Part shown: positions 38,083 to 48,079 of the stretch, one piece after another
How the letters are laid out: each line of letters begins with the position of its first letter
Numbering within the stretch: position 1 is the stretch's first letter
Assembly (NCBI RefSeq): GCF_001598815.1
Contig: NZ_BCZQ01000008.1
Location: 1 to 64,000 of the forward strand
Length of the DNA stretch: 64,000 nt
Direction of reading: 5' to 3'
From: Sphingopyxis terrae subsp. terrae NBRC 15098
GTDB taxonomy: Bacteria; Pseudomonadota; Alphaproteobacteria; Sphingomonadales; Sphingomonadaceae
The notes under the pieces: model-generated
What the model saw: only the letters and a program-made list of their open reading frames with translations
What the model was told of the DNA's origin: nothing
Databases searched by the model: none
Translations under genes and position numbers: made by a program

Positions 38083-39495
38083 TCAGATGTGGATCGGCTT
38101 TCCGGTCACCGCCATCGCGGCTTCCTTGATTGCCTCGCTGTGCGTCGGGTGCGCGTGGCAGGTGTAGGCGATGTCTTCGGACGTCGCGCCGAATTCCATC
38201 GCCTGCGCCGCCTGCGCGATCATCGTGCCCGCCGGCACTGCGATGATCCAGACGCCCAGGACGCGGTCGCTCTTGGCATCGGCGATCACCTTCACAAAGC
38301 CGTCGGGTTCGTGGTTGGTCTTCGCACGGCTGTTCGCGAGCATCGGGAATTTGCCGACCTTGACGTCGCCCTTTTCCCCACCAGCCTTCTCGACAGCCTG
38401 CTCTTCGGTCAGGCCGACGCCGGCGATTTCGGGCCAAGTGTAGACCACCGACGGGATGACGTCGTGGTTCACGATGCCGGTCAGCCCCGCGATATTTTCA
38501 GCGCAGGCGATGCCTTCATCCTCGGCCTTGTGCGCGAGCATCGGGCCGGGAACGACGTCGCCGATCGCCCAGATGCCGTCGACGGCGGTGCGGAAATCAT
38601 GATCGGTCTCGATCTGACCGCGCTGGTTCGTGGTCAACCCCGCCTTGTCGAGCGCGAGGCCGCCGGTGTTCGGACGGCGACCGATCGAAACGAGGACGAC
38701 ATCGGCTTCGAGCGTTTCGGCGTCGCCTCCCGCGGCGGGCTCGAGCGTCAGCACGGCCTTCTTGCCCTTCACTTCGGCCCCGGTGACCTTGGTCTTGAGC
38801 TTGAAGTCCATGCCCTGCTTCTTGAAGATCTTGTTCGCTTCCTTGCGAACGTCGCCGTCCATCCCGGGCAGGATCTGGTCGAGAAACTCGACCACGGTGA
38901 CTTTCGCGCCAAGCCGGCGCCAGACGCTACCGAGTTCGAGCCCGATCACGCCGCCGCCGATCACGACCATATGACCGGGTACCTTCGCAAGCTCGAGCGC
39001 ACCGGTCGAATCGACGATCACGCCCTTGTCGTTGTCGACTTCGACGCCCGGAAGCGGAGTCACCGACGATCCGGTGGCGATGATGATGTTCTTGGCGCGA
39101 TAGGCCTTGCCCGCAACCTCGACGCTGTCCTTGCCGGTGAACTGCGCATAGCCCTTCAGCCAGTCGACCTTGTTCTTCTTGAACAGGAATTCGATGCCGC
39201 CGGTCAGGCCCTTGACCGCATCCTTGCGCTGGCCGTGCATCGCGGGGAGGTCGAGCTCGGGCTTCACCTTGATGCCCATCGCCGCCATCGCGCCGCCCGC
39301 CGCCGCCTCGAAATATTCCGACGCGTGCAGCATCGCCTTCGACGGGATGCAGCCGACGTTGAGGCAGGTGCCGCCCAGCGTTTCGCGCCCTTCGGCGCAC
39401 GCGGTCTTGAGCCCGAGCTGCGCCGCGCGGATCGCCGCGACATAACCGCCGGGACCGGCACCGATGACAAGGACGTCGTAGTCGTAATCAGCCAT
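38083..39495 (-). CDS. lpdA: Dihydrolipoyl dehydrogenase (E3)
   Basis: A 470-residue FAD enzyme that reoxidises dihydrolipoyl groups with NAD+ in 2-oxoacid dehydrogenase complexes. The FAD-binding segment VIGAGPGGYVAAI is followed by the redox pair in GGTCLNVGCIPSKA (Cys at about 43 and 48). An NAD-binding GGGVIGLELGSVW comes next, and the catalytic histidine lies near the end in HAHPTHSEAIKEAA. It is the last gene of the mdh-sucD-sucA-sucB-lpdA cluster, 40 bases after sucB, so it most likely serves the 2-oxoglutarate complex. Confidence 0.96.
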   Translation of the reverse strand: MADYDYDVLVIGAGPGGYVAAIRAAQLGLKTACAEGRETLGGTCLNVGCIPSKAMLHASEYFEAAAGGAMAAMGIKVKPELDLPAMHGQRKDAVKGLTGGIEFLFKKNKVDWLKGYAQFTGKDSVEVAGKAYRAKNIIIATGSSVTPLPGVEVDNDKGVIVDSTGALELAKVPGHMVVIGGGVIGLELGSVWRRLGAKVTVVEFLDQILPGMDGDVRKEANKIFKKQGMDFKLKTKVTGAEVKGKKAVLTLEPAAGGDAETLEADVVLVSIGRRPNTGGLALDKAGLTTNQRGQIETDHDFRTAVDGIWAIGDVVPGPMLAHKAEDEGIACAENIAGLTGIVNHDVIPSVVYTWPEIAGVGLTEEQAVEKAGGEKGDVKVGKFPMLANSRAKTNHEPDGFVKVIADAKSDRVLGVWIIAVPAGTMIAQAAQAMEFGATSEDIAYTCHAHPTHSEAIKEAAMAVTGKPIHI

Positions 39496-39535
39496 TTGTT
39501 GTTCCTTTACCCCTCGGGGGATGGGGAGAAATCTC

Positions 39536-40762
39536 TTAGAGGTCGATCAAAAGCCGCGTCGGATCCTCGATCGCTTCCTTGATCGTTTTCAGGAAGGTCA
39601 CCGCCTCGCGGCCGTCGACCAGCCGGTGGTCATAGCTCAGCGCCAGATACATCATCGGACGGATCACGACCTGACCGTTGATCGCGACCGGGCGGTCCTC
39701 GATGCGATGGAGGCCCAGCACGGCCGATTGCGGCGGATTGATGATCGGGGTCGACATCAGCGAGCCGAACACGCCGCCGTTCGAGATGGTGAAGGTGCCG
39801 CCGCTCATGTCGTCCATCGTCAGCGTGCCTTCCTTGGCGCGCTTGCCGAAATCGCCGATCGTCTTTTCGATGCCGGCGAAGGACAGGCTTTCGGCGTTGC
39901 GGATCACCGGCACGACAAGCCCGCTCGGACCGCTGACCGCGACCGAGATGTCCATATAATTATTATAGACGATCTCGTCGCCGTCGATACGGCCGTTGAC
40001 CGCGGGAATGTCCTTGAGCGCAAGGCAGGCGGCCTTGGTAAAGAAGCCCATGAAGCCCAGGCGCACGCCATGCTTCTTTTCAAACAGATCCTTGTAGCGG
40101 CCGCGCGCCTCGATCACCGCCGTCATGTCGACGTCGTTGAACGTGGTGAGCATCGCCGCCGTATCCTGCGCCGATTTCAGGCGGCGGGCGATCGTCTGCC
40201 GCAGGCGGGTCATCTTGACCCGCTCTTCCTGACGGCCCGGCGCACCCGTTGCAGCGGGCGCGGCGGCAGGTGCCGGGGCAGCCGCGGGCGCAGGCGCCGC
40301 GTCGGGGGCGGCTTCGGCGGCCGCGAGCACATCTTCCTTGGTCAGGCGGCCGTCCTTGCCGGTGCCCTTGATCTTGCTCGGATCGAGGCCGTGCTCGAGG
40401 ACGAGGCGGCGTACCGCGGGCGACAGGGTGACGACGGCATCCTCGCCGCCGGTCGCTGCGGGAGCGGGCGCCGCCGCTTCGGCCTTCGCCGCGGGCGCAG
40501 GCGCGGGGGCGGCGGCCTTGCCGTCGCCGGCCTCGATCGTCGCGATCACCGCGCCGACATTGACGGTATCGCCGACGGCGACGACCTGTTGCCCCATCAC
40601 GCCGGCGACGGGCGACGGCACTTCGACCGCGACCTTGTCGGTTTCGAGGCTGGCAATCGGCTCGTCGAGCGCGACGGCTTCGCCGGGCTGCTTCAGCCAC
40701 TCGCCGATCGTCGCTTCGGTCACGCTTTCACCCAGCGTCGGGACTTTGACTTCGGTGCTCAT
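39536..40762 (-). CDS. sucB: 2-oxoglutarate dehydrogenase E2 (dihydrolipoamide succinyltransferase)
   Basis: A 408-residue core subunit of the 2-oxoglutarate dehydrogenase complex. It has one lipoyl domain (residues 1-77, lipoylated lysine in ETDKVAVEV). An Ala/Pro-rich linker follows, then a peripheral-subunit binding domain ([19 protein letters not shown]...[12 protein letters not shown]), a second Ala/Pro linker, and the catalytic domain ending with [14 protein letters not shown], which carries the active-site His and Asp. All parts are intact. It lies between sucA (31 bases upstream) and lpdA. Confidence 0.97.
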   Translation of the reverse strand: MSTEVKVPTLGESVTEATIGEWLKQPGEAVALDEPIASLETDKVAVEVPSPVAGVMGQQVVAVGDTVNVGAVIATIEAGDGKAAAPAPAPAAKAEAAAPAPAATGGEDAVVTLSPAVRRLVLEHGLDPSKIKGTGKDGRLTKEDVLAAAEAAPDAAPAPAAAPAPAAAPAATGAPGRQEERVKMTRLRQTIARRLKSAQDTAAMLTTFNDVDMTAVIEARGRYKDLFEKKHGVRLGFMGFFTKAACLALKDIPAVNGRIDGDEIVYNNYMDISVAVSGPSGLVVPVIRNAESLSFAGIEKTIGDFGKRAKEGTLTMDDMSGGTFTISNGGVFGSLMSTPIINPPQSAVLGLHRIEDRPVAINGQVVIRPMMYLALSYDHRLVDGREAVTFLKTIKEAIEDPTRLLIDL

Positions 40763-40793
40763 TGATGCAGTTCCTTAGGGCTTAAGCTCTGGC

Positions 40794-43616
40794 TCAGGCT
40801 TTATTCTTATTGCGACGGATTTCGGCGCGGACATTGAGGCCCAGCGCGTCGGCGACGAGCGCCGCCTGCTCGGTCTGGTGGCGGCTCATCAGGCCGGTGG
40901 CGGGCGAAGCCGCAGCGGCCCGGCCGGCGTAACGGGCGCGCATGCCCTTGTGGCCAGCGTCGATCAGCGATTCCTCGATCAGCGGCTCGACGAAGAACCA
41001 GGCGCCGTTGTTGCGCGGCTCTTCCTGCGCCCAAACGACCTCTTCCAGATTCTTCATCTTCTTCAGGCGGATGGCCAGCGCCTCGCCCGGGAAGGGATAA
41101 ATCTGTTCGATGCGGATCACCGTCGTGTCGTCGAGCCCGGCGGCGTCGCGCGCCTCCATCAGGTCGTAACCGACCTTGCCCGAACACAGGACGACACGCT
41201 TGACCTTCGCATCTTCCGGCGGGGTGCGGTCCGACATGATGCGGCGGAAATGCGCTTCGCCGATGAAGTCCGAGCGCTGCGACACGGCCAGCTTGTGGCG
41301 AAGCAGCGACTTGGGCGTCATGATGATGAGCGGCTTGCGGAAGGGGCGCAGCATCTGGCGGCGCAGGACGTGGAAATAGTTCGACGGGGTCGAAATATTG
41401 CACACCTGGATGTTGTCGCCGGCGCAAAGCTGAAGGAAGCGTTCGAGACGCGCCGAGCTATGCTCGGGCCCCTGCCCTTCATAGCCGTGCGGCAGCAGCA
41501 GGACGAGGCCGTTGGCGCGCAGCCATTTGGCTTCGCCCGCCGCGATGAACTGGTCGATCATGATCTGCGCGCCGTTGGCGAAGTCGCCGAACTGCGCCTC
41601 CCACAGCACGAGGCTCTTCGGATCGGCCATCGCATAGCCATATTCGAAGCCGAGCACGCCATATTCGGACAGCGGGCTGTCGAGCACCTCGAACCGGCCG
41701 TGCGGCACGGTGGTCAGCGGGATATATTTATGCTCGTCCTTCTGGTCGACCCAGACGGCGTGACGCTGGCTGAACGTCCCGCGCCCCGAATCCTGACCCG
41801 AGAGGCGTACCTGATAGCCTTCGCTGAGCAGCGTGCCGAAGGCGAGGCTTTCGGCGGTGGCCCAATCGAACACCTCGGCATCGTCCTTGTTCGCGAACAT
41901 CGCGGCGCGGGCGTCGATCACGCGGCGCAGCGTCTTGTGCACCTCCAGATCGTCGGGGATCGTCGTCATCGTGCGGCCGATGGCGTCGAACAGCTTTTCC
42001 GATACGCCCGTCGAAATGTTGCGCCGGGCATTTTCGGGATCGGCGGGCGCGTGCAGGCCCGACCAGCGGCCGGCGAACCAGTCGGCCTTGTTCGACTTGT
42101 AGGTCTTCGATGCTTCGAATTCATCTTCGAGCCGCGCGACGAACTCGGCGCGGTGCGCTTCGGCATCGCCAGCCGAAACGACGCCCTCTGCCTCCAGCCG
42201 CGTGGCATAGAGGTCCGACACTGGCGGATGCTTGCGGATGATCGCGTACATCAGCGGCTGGGTAAAGCTCGGTTCGTCGCCTTCATTGTGGCCGAAGCGG
42301 CGATAGCACCACATGTCGATGACGATGTCGCGCTTGAACTGCTGGCGGAAGTCGATCGCCAGCTTGCACGCGAAGGTCACGGCTTCGGGATCGTCGCCGT
42401 TGACGTGCAGGATCGGCGCCATCACGCCCTTTGCCACGTCGGACGGATAGGGCGACGAGCGTGCGAACTGCGGGCTGGTCGTGAAGCCGATCTGGTTGTT
42501 GACGATGAAGTGAATGCAGCCGCCAGTATTGTAGCCGCGAATGCCCGAAAAGCCGAGGCATTCCCACACGATCCCCTGCCCCGCAAAGGCGGCGTCGCCG
42601 TGGATCAGCACCGGCAGCACCTGGCTATGTTCGGCCAGATCGTCGCGCATCACCTGCTGCGCGCGCACCTTGCCCAGCACGACGGGGTCGACCGCTTCGA
42701 GGTGCGACGGGTTCGGGACCAGCGACATATGGACCGACACGCCGTCGAACTCGCGGTCGGTCGACGTGCCCAGGTGATATTTGACGTCGCCCGAACCGCC
42801 GACATCCTCGGGGTTCGCGGTGCCGCCCTGAAATTCGTGGAAGATGACCTTGTACGGCTTGGCCAGCACATTGGCGAGGACGTTCAGGCGGCCGCGATGG
42901 GCCATGCCATAGACGATTTCCTTCACCCCATATTGGCCGCCATATTTGATGATCGCCTCGAGTGCAGGGATCATCGATTCGCCGCCGTCGAGCCCGAAAC
43001 GCTTTGTGCCGACATATTTGCGCGCGAGGAATTTCTCCCATTCCTCGGCCTCGATCACCTTGTTGAGGATCGCCTTCTTGCCGTTGGCGGTGAAGTCGAT
43101 CGACTTGTCGGCGCCTTCCATCCGCTCCTGGAGGAAGCGGCGCTCCTCGACATCGGCGATGTGCATATATTCAAGGCCGACGTGCCCGCAGTAATTGGCC
43201 TGCAGGATCGACACCACCTCGCGAATCGTCGCCTTCTCGAGCCCCAATGTGCCGCCGAGGAAAATCGGTCGGTCCTGGTCCGCCCCGATGAAGCCGTGAT
43301 ATTCGGGCGTCAGATCGGCCGGCAATTCGCGGTGGGTCAGGCCCAGCGGATCGAGCGTCGCGGCAAGGTGCCCGCGCACGCGATAGGTGCGGATCAGCAT
43401 CATCGCGCGGATCGAATCGTCGGCCGCCCGTTCGACCTCGGCGTTCGAGAGCGGGGCCCCCGCCTTCGCCGCGGCCGCCTTGACCGCGACCTGCATCTGC
43501 TGCGGGTCGAGCGCGGCGGTCAGATCATCGCTGTCGATCAGCGGCCAGTTCTTCGGCGCCCAGCTCGGGCCGGCCTGGACTTCATCGACGTCGAAGCTTT
43601 GTCGTTCGAGGTTCAT
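40794..43616 (-). CDS. sucA: 2-oxoglutarate dehydrogenase E1
   Basis: A 940-residue thiamine diphosphate enzyme that decarboxylates 2-oxoglutarate and passes the succinyl group to the SucB lipoyl arm. Family signatures are clear: RAMMLIRTYRVRGHLAATLDPLG, EIVYGMAHRGRLNVLANVL, HGDAAFAGQGIVWE (thiamine diphosphate site), YRRFGHNEGDEPSFTQP, and LLPHGYEGQGPEHSSARLER in the C-terminal half. Length is typical. The gene upstream is a GIY-YIG gene with repeats rather than sucD directly, so the operon has been interrupted. Confidence 0.97.
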   Translation of the reverse strand: MNLERQSFDVDEVQAGPSWAPKNWPLIDSDDLTAALDPQQMQVAVKAAAAKAGAPLSNAEVERAADDSIRAMMLIRTYRVRGHLAATLDPLGLTHRELPADLTPEYHGFIGADQDRPIFLGGTLGLEKATIREVVSILQANYCGHVGLEYMHIADVEERRFLQERMEGADKSIDFTANGKKAILNKVIEAEEWEKFLARKYVGTKRFGLDGGESMIPALEAIIKYGGQYGVKEIVYGMAHRGRLNVLANVLAKPYKVIFHEFQGGTANPEDVGGSGDVKYHLGTSTDREFDGVSVHMSLVPNPSHLEAVDPVVLGKVRAQQVMRDDLAEHSQVLPVLIHGDAAFAGQGIVWECLGFSGIRGYNTGGCIHFIVNNQIGFTTSPQFARSSPYPSDVAKGVMAPILHVNGDDPEAVTFACKLAIDFRQQFKRDIVIDMWCYRRFGHNEGDEPSFTQPLMYAIIRKHPPVSDLYATRLEAEGVVSAGDAEAHRAEFVARLEDEFEASKTYKSNKADWFAGRWSGLHAPADPENARRNISTGVSEKLFDAIGRTMTTIPDDLEVHKTLRRVIDARAAMFANKDDAEVFDWATAESLAFGTLLSEGYQVRLSGQDSGRGTFSQRHAVWVDQKDEHKYIPLTTVPHGRFEVLDSPLSEYGVLGFEYGYAMADPKSLVLWEAQFGDFANGAQIMIDQFIAAGEAKWLRANGLVLLLPHGYEGQGPEHSSARLERFLQLCAGDNIQVCNISTPSNYFHVLRRQMLRPFRKPLIIMTPKSLLRHKLAVSQRSDFIGEAHFRRIMSDRTPPEDAKVKRVVLCSGKVGYDLMEARDAAGLDDTTVIRIEQIYPFPGEALAIRLKKMKNLEEVVWAQEEPRNNGAWFFVEPLIEESLIDAGHKGMRARYAGRAAAASPATGLMSRHQTEQAALVADALGLNVRAEIRRNKNKA

Positions 43617-43631
43617 ATCTCTAACCTATCC

Positions 43632-43658
43632 GTGCCCCTGCGAAGGCAGGGGCCCATC
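43632..43658 (+). repeat. 27-bp REP-like palindrome, copy 1
   Basis: The element contains the hairpin CCCCTGC-GAAG-GCAGGGG and ends with CCCATC. This copy lies between the GIY-YIG stop and sucA and is an exact inverted match of copy 2 on the other side of the GIY-YIG gene. Confidence 0.9.
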
Positions 43659-43695
43659 TCCTGGGGGTGCTATATGGTGCCGATCCGGGCGATCT

Positions 43696-43989
43696 TCATC
43701 GCCCTTGAATCTCGAACCACAAATCCCGCCAATCGGGATTTGCTTCCTCGATCATCCGCACTTTCCAACTTCGTTTCCATCGCTTGATCTGCAACTCGCG
43801 CAAGCGCGCCTCCCGCAAATCCGCATGCACTTCAAACCATACCAGCCGCACGCAGCCATGAGTCTTTGTGAAGCCTTCAACCACCATCTCGCGGTGCTGG
43901 TAAACACGCTGCACCAGTTTCGATGTCGATCCGGTATAAATGGTGCCGTTCTTGCGGTTCGCCATCATATAGACCGCGCCGCTCTTCAT
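43696..43989 (-). CDS. GIY-YIG nuclease family protein
   Basis: A 97-residue stand-alone GIY-YIG domain (UvrC/YhbQ-type endonuclease fold). The signature reads VYMMANRKNGTIYTGSTSKLVQRVYQHR: the GIY and YIG positions are occupied as VYM and YTG, with the catalytic arginine in QRVYQHR and the metal-binding glutamate later, near LREARLRELQ. The gene is inserted between sucD and sucA on their strand and is tightly bracketed by two inverted copies of a 27-bp palindrome: 17 bases before its ATG and 37 bases after its stop. This looks like a small mobile or repeat-associated unit. Confidence 0.9.
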   Translation of the reverse strand: MKSGAVYMMANRKNGTIYTGSTSKLVQRVYQHREMVVEGFTKTHGCVRLVWFEVHADLREARLRELQIKRWKRSWKVRMIEEANPDWRDLWFEIQGR

Positions 43990-44006
43990 TCATCGCCCGG
44001 TCGGGT

Positions 44007-44033
44007 GATGGGCCCCTGCCTTCGCAGGGGCAC
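44007..44033 (-). repeat. 27-bp REP-like palindrome, copy 2
   Basis: An exact reverse complement of copy 1, located between sucD and the GIY-YIG start codon. It sits where the upstream region of the GIY-YIG gene should be. Confidence 0.9.
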
Positions 44034-44056
44034 GGGCGAAGAGCGGCGCACAATAA

Positions 44057-44947
44057 TCAGACGCGTTCCTTCAGCACTTCGGCAAGCGTCGTGCCGAGTT
44101 CCGACGGGCTGGCCGACACGGTGATGCCGGCGGCTTCCATCGCCGCAATCTTGCTTTCGGCATCGCCCTTGCCGCCCGACACGATCGCGCCGGCGTGGCC
44201 CATGCGGCGGCCCGGCGGCGCGGTGCGGCCCGCGATGAAACCGACCATCGGCTTCTTGCGGCCGCGCTTGGCTTCGTCGATCAGAAACTGCGCCGCCTGC
44301 TCCTCGGCATCGCCGCCGATTTCGCCGATCATGATGATCGACTTGGTCGCTTCGTCGGCAAGGAAGAGTTCGAGCACGTCGATGAAGTTGGTGCCGTTGA
44401 CAGGGTCGCCGCCGATACCGACCGCGGTGGTCTGGCCCAGGCCGGCGTTGGTGGTCTGGAACACCGCTTCATAGGTCAGCGTGCCCGAGCGCGAGACGAC
44501 GCCGACGCTGCCCTTTTTGAAGATGCTGCCCGGCATGATGCCGATCTTGCATTCGTCGGGGGTCAGCACGCCGGGGCAGTTCGGGCCGATCAGCCGCGAC
44601 TTCGAACCCGACAGCGCGCGCTTCACCTTGACCATGTCGAGCACCGGAATGCCTTCGGTGATCGCAACGATCAGCTCGATCTCGGCATCGATCGCCTCGA
44701 GGATCGAATCGGCCGCGAACGGCGGCGGCACATAGATGACCGACGCACTCGCCCCGGTCGTCGCCTTCGCTTCGGCGACGGTGTCGAACATCGGCAGACC
44801 GATGTGCGTCGTGCCGCCCTTGCCCGGCGTCACGCCGCCGACCATCTGCGTGCCATAGGCGAGCGCCTGTTCGGTGTGGAAGGTGCCAGTCGCACCGGTC
44901 ATCCCTTGCGTGATGACCTTGGTATTCTTGTCGATGAGGATGCTCAT
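44057..44947 (-). CDS. sucD: Succinate--CoA ligase, alpha subunit
   Basis: A 296-residue subunit that, with SucC, turns succinyl-CoA into succinate while making ATP or GTP. Typical segments: [20 protein letters not shown] (CoA-binding Rossmann part), [34 protein letters not shown], and [16 protein letters not shown]. The phosphorylated histidine is in [13 protein letters not shown]. The ATG at 44947 is the family start. The partner gene sucC is absent: the gene upstream is mdh, separated only by a repeat pair. Confidence 0.95.
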   Translation of the reverse strand: MSILIDKNTKVITQGMTGATGTFHTEQALAYGTQMVGGVTPGKGGTTHIGLPMFDTVAEAKATTGASASVIYVPPPFAADSILEAIDAEIELIVAITEGIPVLDMVKVKRALSGSKSRLIGPNCPGVLTPDECKIGIMPGSIFKKGSVGVVSRSGTLTYEAVFQTTNAGLGQTTAVGIGGDPVNGTNFIDVLELFLADEATKSIIMIGEIGGDAEEQAAQFLIDEAKRGRKKPMVGFIAGRTAPPGRRMGHAGAIVSGGKGDAESKIAAMEAAGITVSASPSELGTTLAEVLKERV

Positions 44948-44966
44948 ACGTTTTGTTCCATTCTCT

Positions 44967-44993
44967 GTGCCCCTGCGAAGGCAGGGGCCCATC
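44967..44993 (+). repeat. 27-bp REP-like palindrome, copy 3
   Basis: Identical to copy 1. Together with copy 4, 45 bases away in the opposite orientation, it forms a REPIN-like pair in the gap between mdh and sucD. Confidence 0.9.
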
Positions 44994-45038
44994 TCCAGAT
45001 TTTCAACTCACCGACGGCCCTATCATTCGAGCGCGGGT

Positions 45039-45065
45039 GATGGGCCCCTGCCTTCGCAGGGGCAC
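45039..45065 (-). repeat. 27-bp REP-like palindrome, copy 4
   Basis: Identical to copy 2 and inverted relative to copy 3. It ends only 5 bases before the mdh stop codon, so the pair occupies almost the whole 123-base mdh-sucD gap. Confidence 0.9.
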
Positions 45066-45070
45066 CGCAA

Positions 45071-46388
<1,318 letters not shown>

Positions 46389-46940
46389 ATGACCAAGAGA
46401 GCTTTTATCCCTGCGCTGTCCTGCGCCATCCTCCTGACCGCCGCCACAACGCCGCTCGCCCATGCTGGCGAAAAGACATGGAACGATGCGGGATCGATCA
46501 CGCGCGACGCCCTGGTGATCGCCGCATTCGGGGTTCCGCTTGCCCAGAGCGACTGGGACGGCACGCTGCAAGCCGGCGGCAGCCTCGTCGCTGCCGCCGG
46601 CGTAACCGCCGGTCTGAAGCAGGTCTTTCCCGAGCGACGCCCCGACGGAAGCGACAACAAGGGCTTCCCCTCGGGCCATACATCGGTTTCCTTCGCGGCG
46701 GCGGCGACGCTGCAAAACCGTTATGGCTGGAAAGTGGGTCTCCCCGCACAGGCGCTTGCCGCCTTCGTCGGATTGAGCCGGGTCGAAGCCCGAAAACATC
46801 ATGTCCATGACGTGCTGGTCGGCGCCGCGATCGGCGAGGCATCGGGCTTTCTGATCACGCGCCGCGCAAGCGACCGGGTTCAGGTCTTTCCGTGGGCCGA
46901 TGCCGGGGGCGGCGGCGTCGCGATGACGATGCGCTTCTGA
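46389..46940 (+). CDS. PAP2 family lipid phosphatase-like protein
   Basis: A 183-residue exported member of the type 2 phosphatidic acid phosphatase superfamily. After a signal peptide (MTKRAFIPALSCAILLTAATTPLAHA) come the three catalytic motifs: KQVFPERRP (KxxxxxxRP), PSGHTSVSF (PSGH) and SRVEARKHHVHD (SRx5Hx3D). All key residues are present. It probably dephosphorylates a lipid phosphate or pyrophosphate in the periplasm. It is one of two plus-strand genes that split the usual zapE-mdh order. Confidence 0.88.
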   Translation: MTKRAFIPALSCAILLTAATTPLAHAGEKTWNDAGSITRDALVIAAFGVPLAQSDWDGTLQAGGSLVAAAGVTAGLKQVFPERRPDGSDNKGFPSGHTSVSFAAAATLQNRYGWKVGLPAQALAAFVGLSRVEARKHHVHDVLVGAAIGEASGFLITRRASDRVQVFPWADAGGGGVAMTMRF

Positions 46941-47035
46941 AAGGTCGGCCTGAACGATCGGCCTGAACGATCGCTGCGGGGGAGCCGCAGCGGCCGCTTA
47001 ACGCTTCGTTACGCCGCTGCTGATAGCGCGGGCGA

Positions 47036-48079
47036 GTGACGCGCGCGATCATCAGCTTCGATACCGAATTGTCCGCCGGGCTCCATCGCCGCGGCGCATG
47101 CGCGCGCACCAATTTCGAAAGCTCGATCCTCGGGCGCTGCCGCGACGGCGATTTCGGCATCCATTTCCAGATGGACATGCTCGACCGTTTCGGCCTGAAA
47201 GGCGTCTATTTCGTCGACCCCATGCCCGCACTTGTCCACGGCCCCGGGATTGTCGATGCGATCGTCGGCCCGATCCTGGCGCGCGGCCATGAAGTGCAAC
47301 TCCATCTCCACACCGAATGGCTGGAATTTGCGCGGTTCAATCCGGTCGGCAAGCTGCGCGGCCGCAATATCGGCGATTTCCCTTTCGCAGCGCAAAAGAA
47401 ACTGATCGCCCTCGCCCGCGACATATTGATGGGCGCCGGAGCGCCCCAACCGACCGCCTTCCGCGCCGGTAATTTCGGCGCCAACGACGACACGCTGCGC
47501 GTCCTCGCCGCGCTGGGCTTCCGCTTCGACAGCAGCTTCAACGCCGCCTGGCAGGGACTGGGATGCGACATCACGCTCGATCCGGCCAATCTGGGCATGC
47601 GTGTCCATCATGGCATTTGCGAAGTGCCGGTCAGCGGCCTGCGCGACCGCGCGAACAGCTTTCGTCCTGCGCAGCTGTGCGCCATGTCCGAAGAGGAAAT
47701 GCGCGACGCGCTCGATCATTCGGCGGCGAGCGGCGCGATCCAGTTTTCGGCCTTCAGCCACAGTTTCGAATTGCTTAGCCGCGACCGTCAGGTTCCGAAC
47801 GGGCTCGCAATCGCGCGGATGGAGGCGCTGTGCCGGGCAGTCGCCGACGATCCGCGAGTCAGCAGCGGGGGCTTTGCAACCCTGCCCGCGCCGCCGACCC
47901 GCCCCGGCCGCATCCCGGCCGCTGCTCCCAAGCCGCTCCGCACGCTGCGGCGCGTCGCAGAGCAGACGGTCGGACATATCGCGCACGAAATCCGCTATGT
48001 CCGCGATGTCGTCGCCCTGACGATCAACTCGTCACGGTGGGGCAAAGTGCTATGCGGCGTCATCCTGGCCGTGGCCTAG
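47036..48079 (+). CDS. Polysaccharide deacetylase-like (NodB-fold) protein
   Basis: A 347-residue protein with features of NodB-type deacetylases: an N-terminal ISFDTEL (the usual catalytic/metal aspartates as DTE), the metal-site-like EVQLHLHTEWLEF, and TAFRAGNFGANDDTLRVLAALGFRFDSSF, which matches the RxG and later strands. No signal peptide is visible, so it may be cytoplasmic and act on glycan precursors. The start is a GTG without a good ribosome binding site, so the N-terminus is uncertain. Its last 30 bases overlap the end of the convergent zapE gene. Confidence 0.75.
   Translation: MTRAIISFDTELSAGLHRRGACARTNFESSILGRCRDGDFGIHFQMDMLDRFGLKGVYFVDPMPALVHGPGIVDAIVGPILARGHEVQLHLHTEWLEFARFNPVGKLRGRNIGDFPFAAQKKLIALARDILMGAGAPQPTAFRAGNFGANDDTLRVLAALGFRFDSSFNAAWQGLGCDITLDPANLGMRVHHGICEVPVSGLRDRANSFRPAQLCAMSEEEMRDALDHSAASGAIQFSAFSHSFELLSRDRQVPNGLAIARMEALCRAVADDPRVSSGGFATLPAPPTRPGRIPAAAPKPLRTLRRVAEQTVGHIAHEIRYVRDVVALTINSSRWGKVLCGVILAVA

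Noticed and set aside
43632-45065. The four palindrome copies as a CRISPR array
   Set aside because: The copies alternate in orientation, spacers are of very different length and one pair encloses a gene. They fit REP/REPIN-type elements instead.
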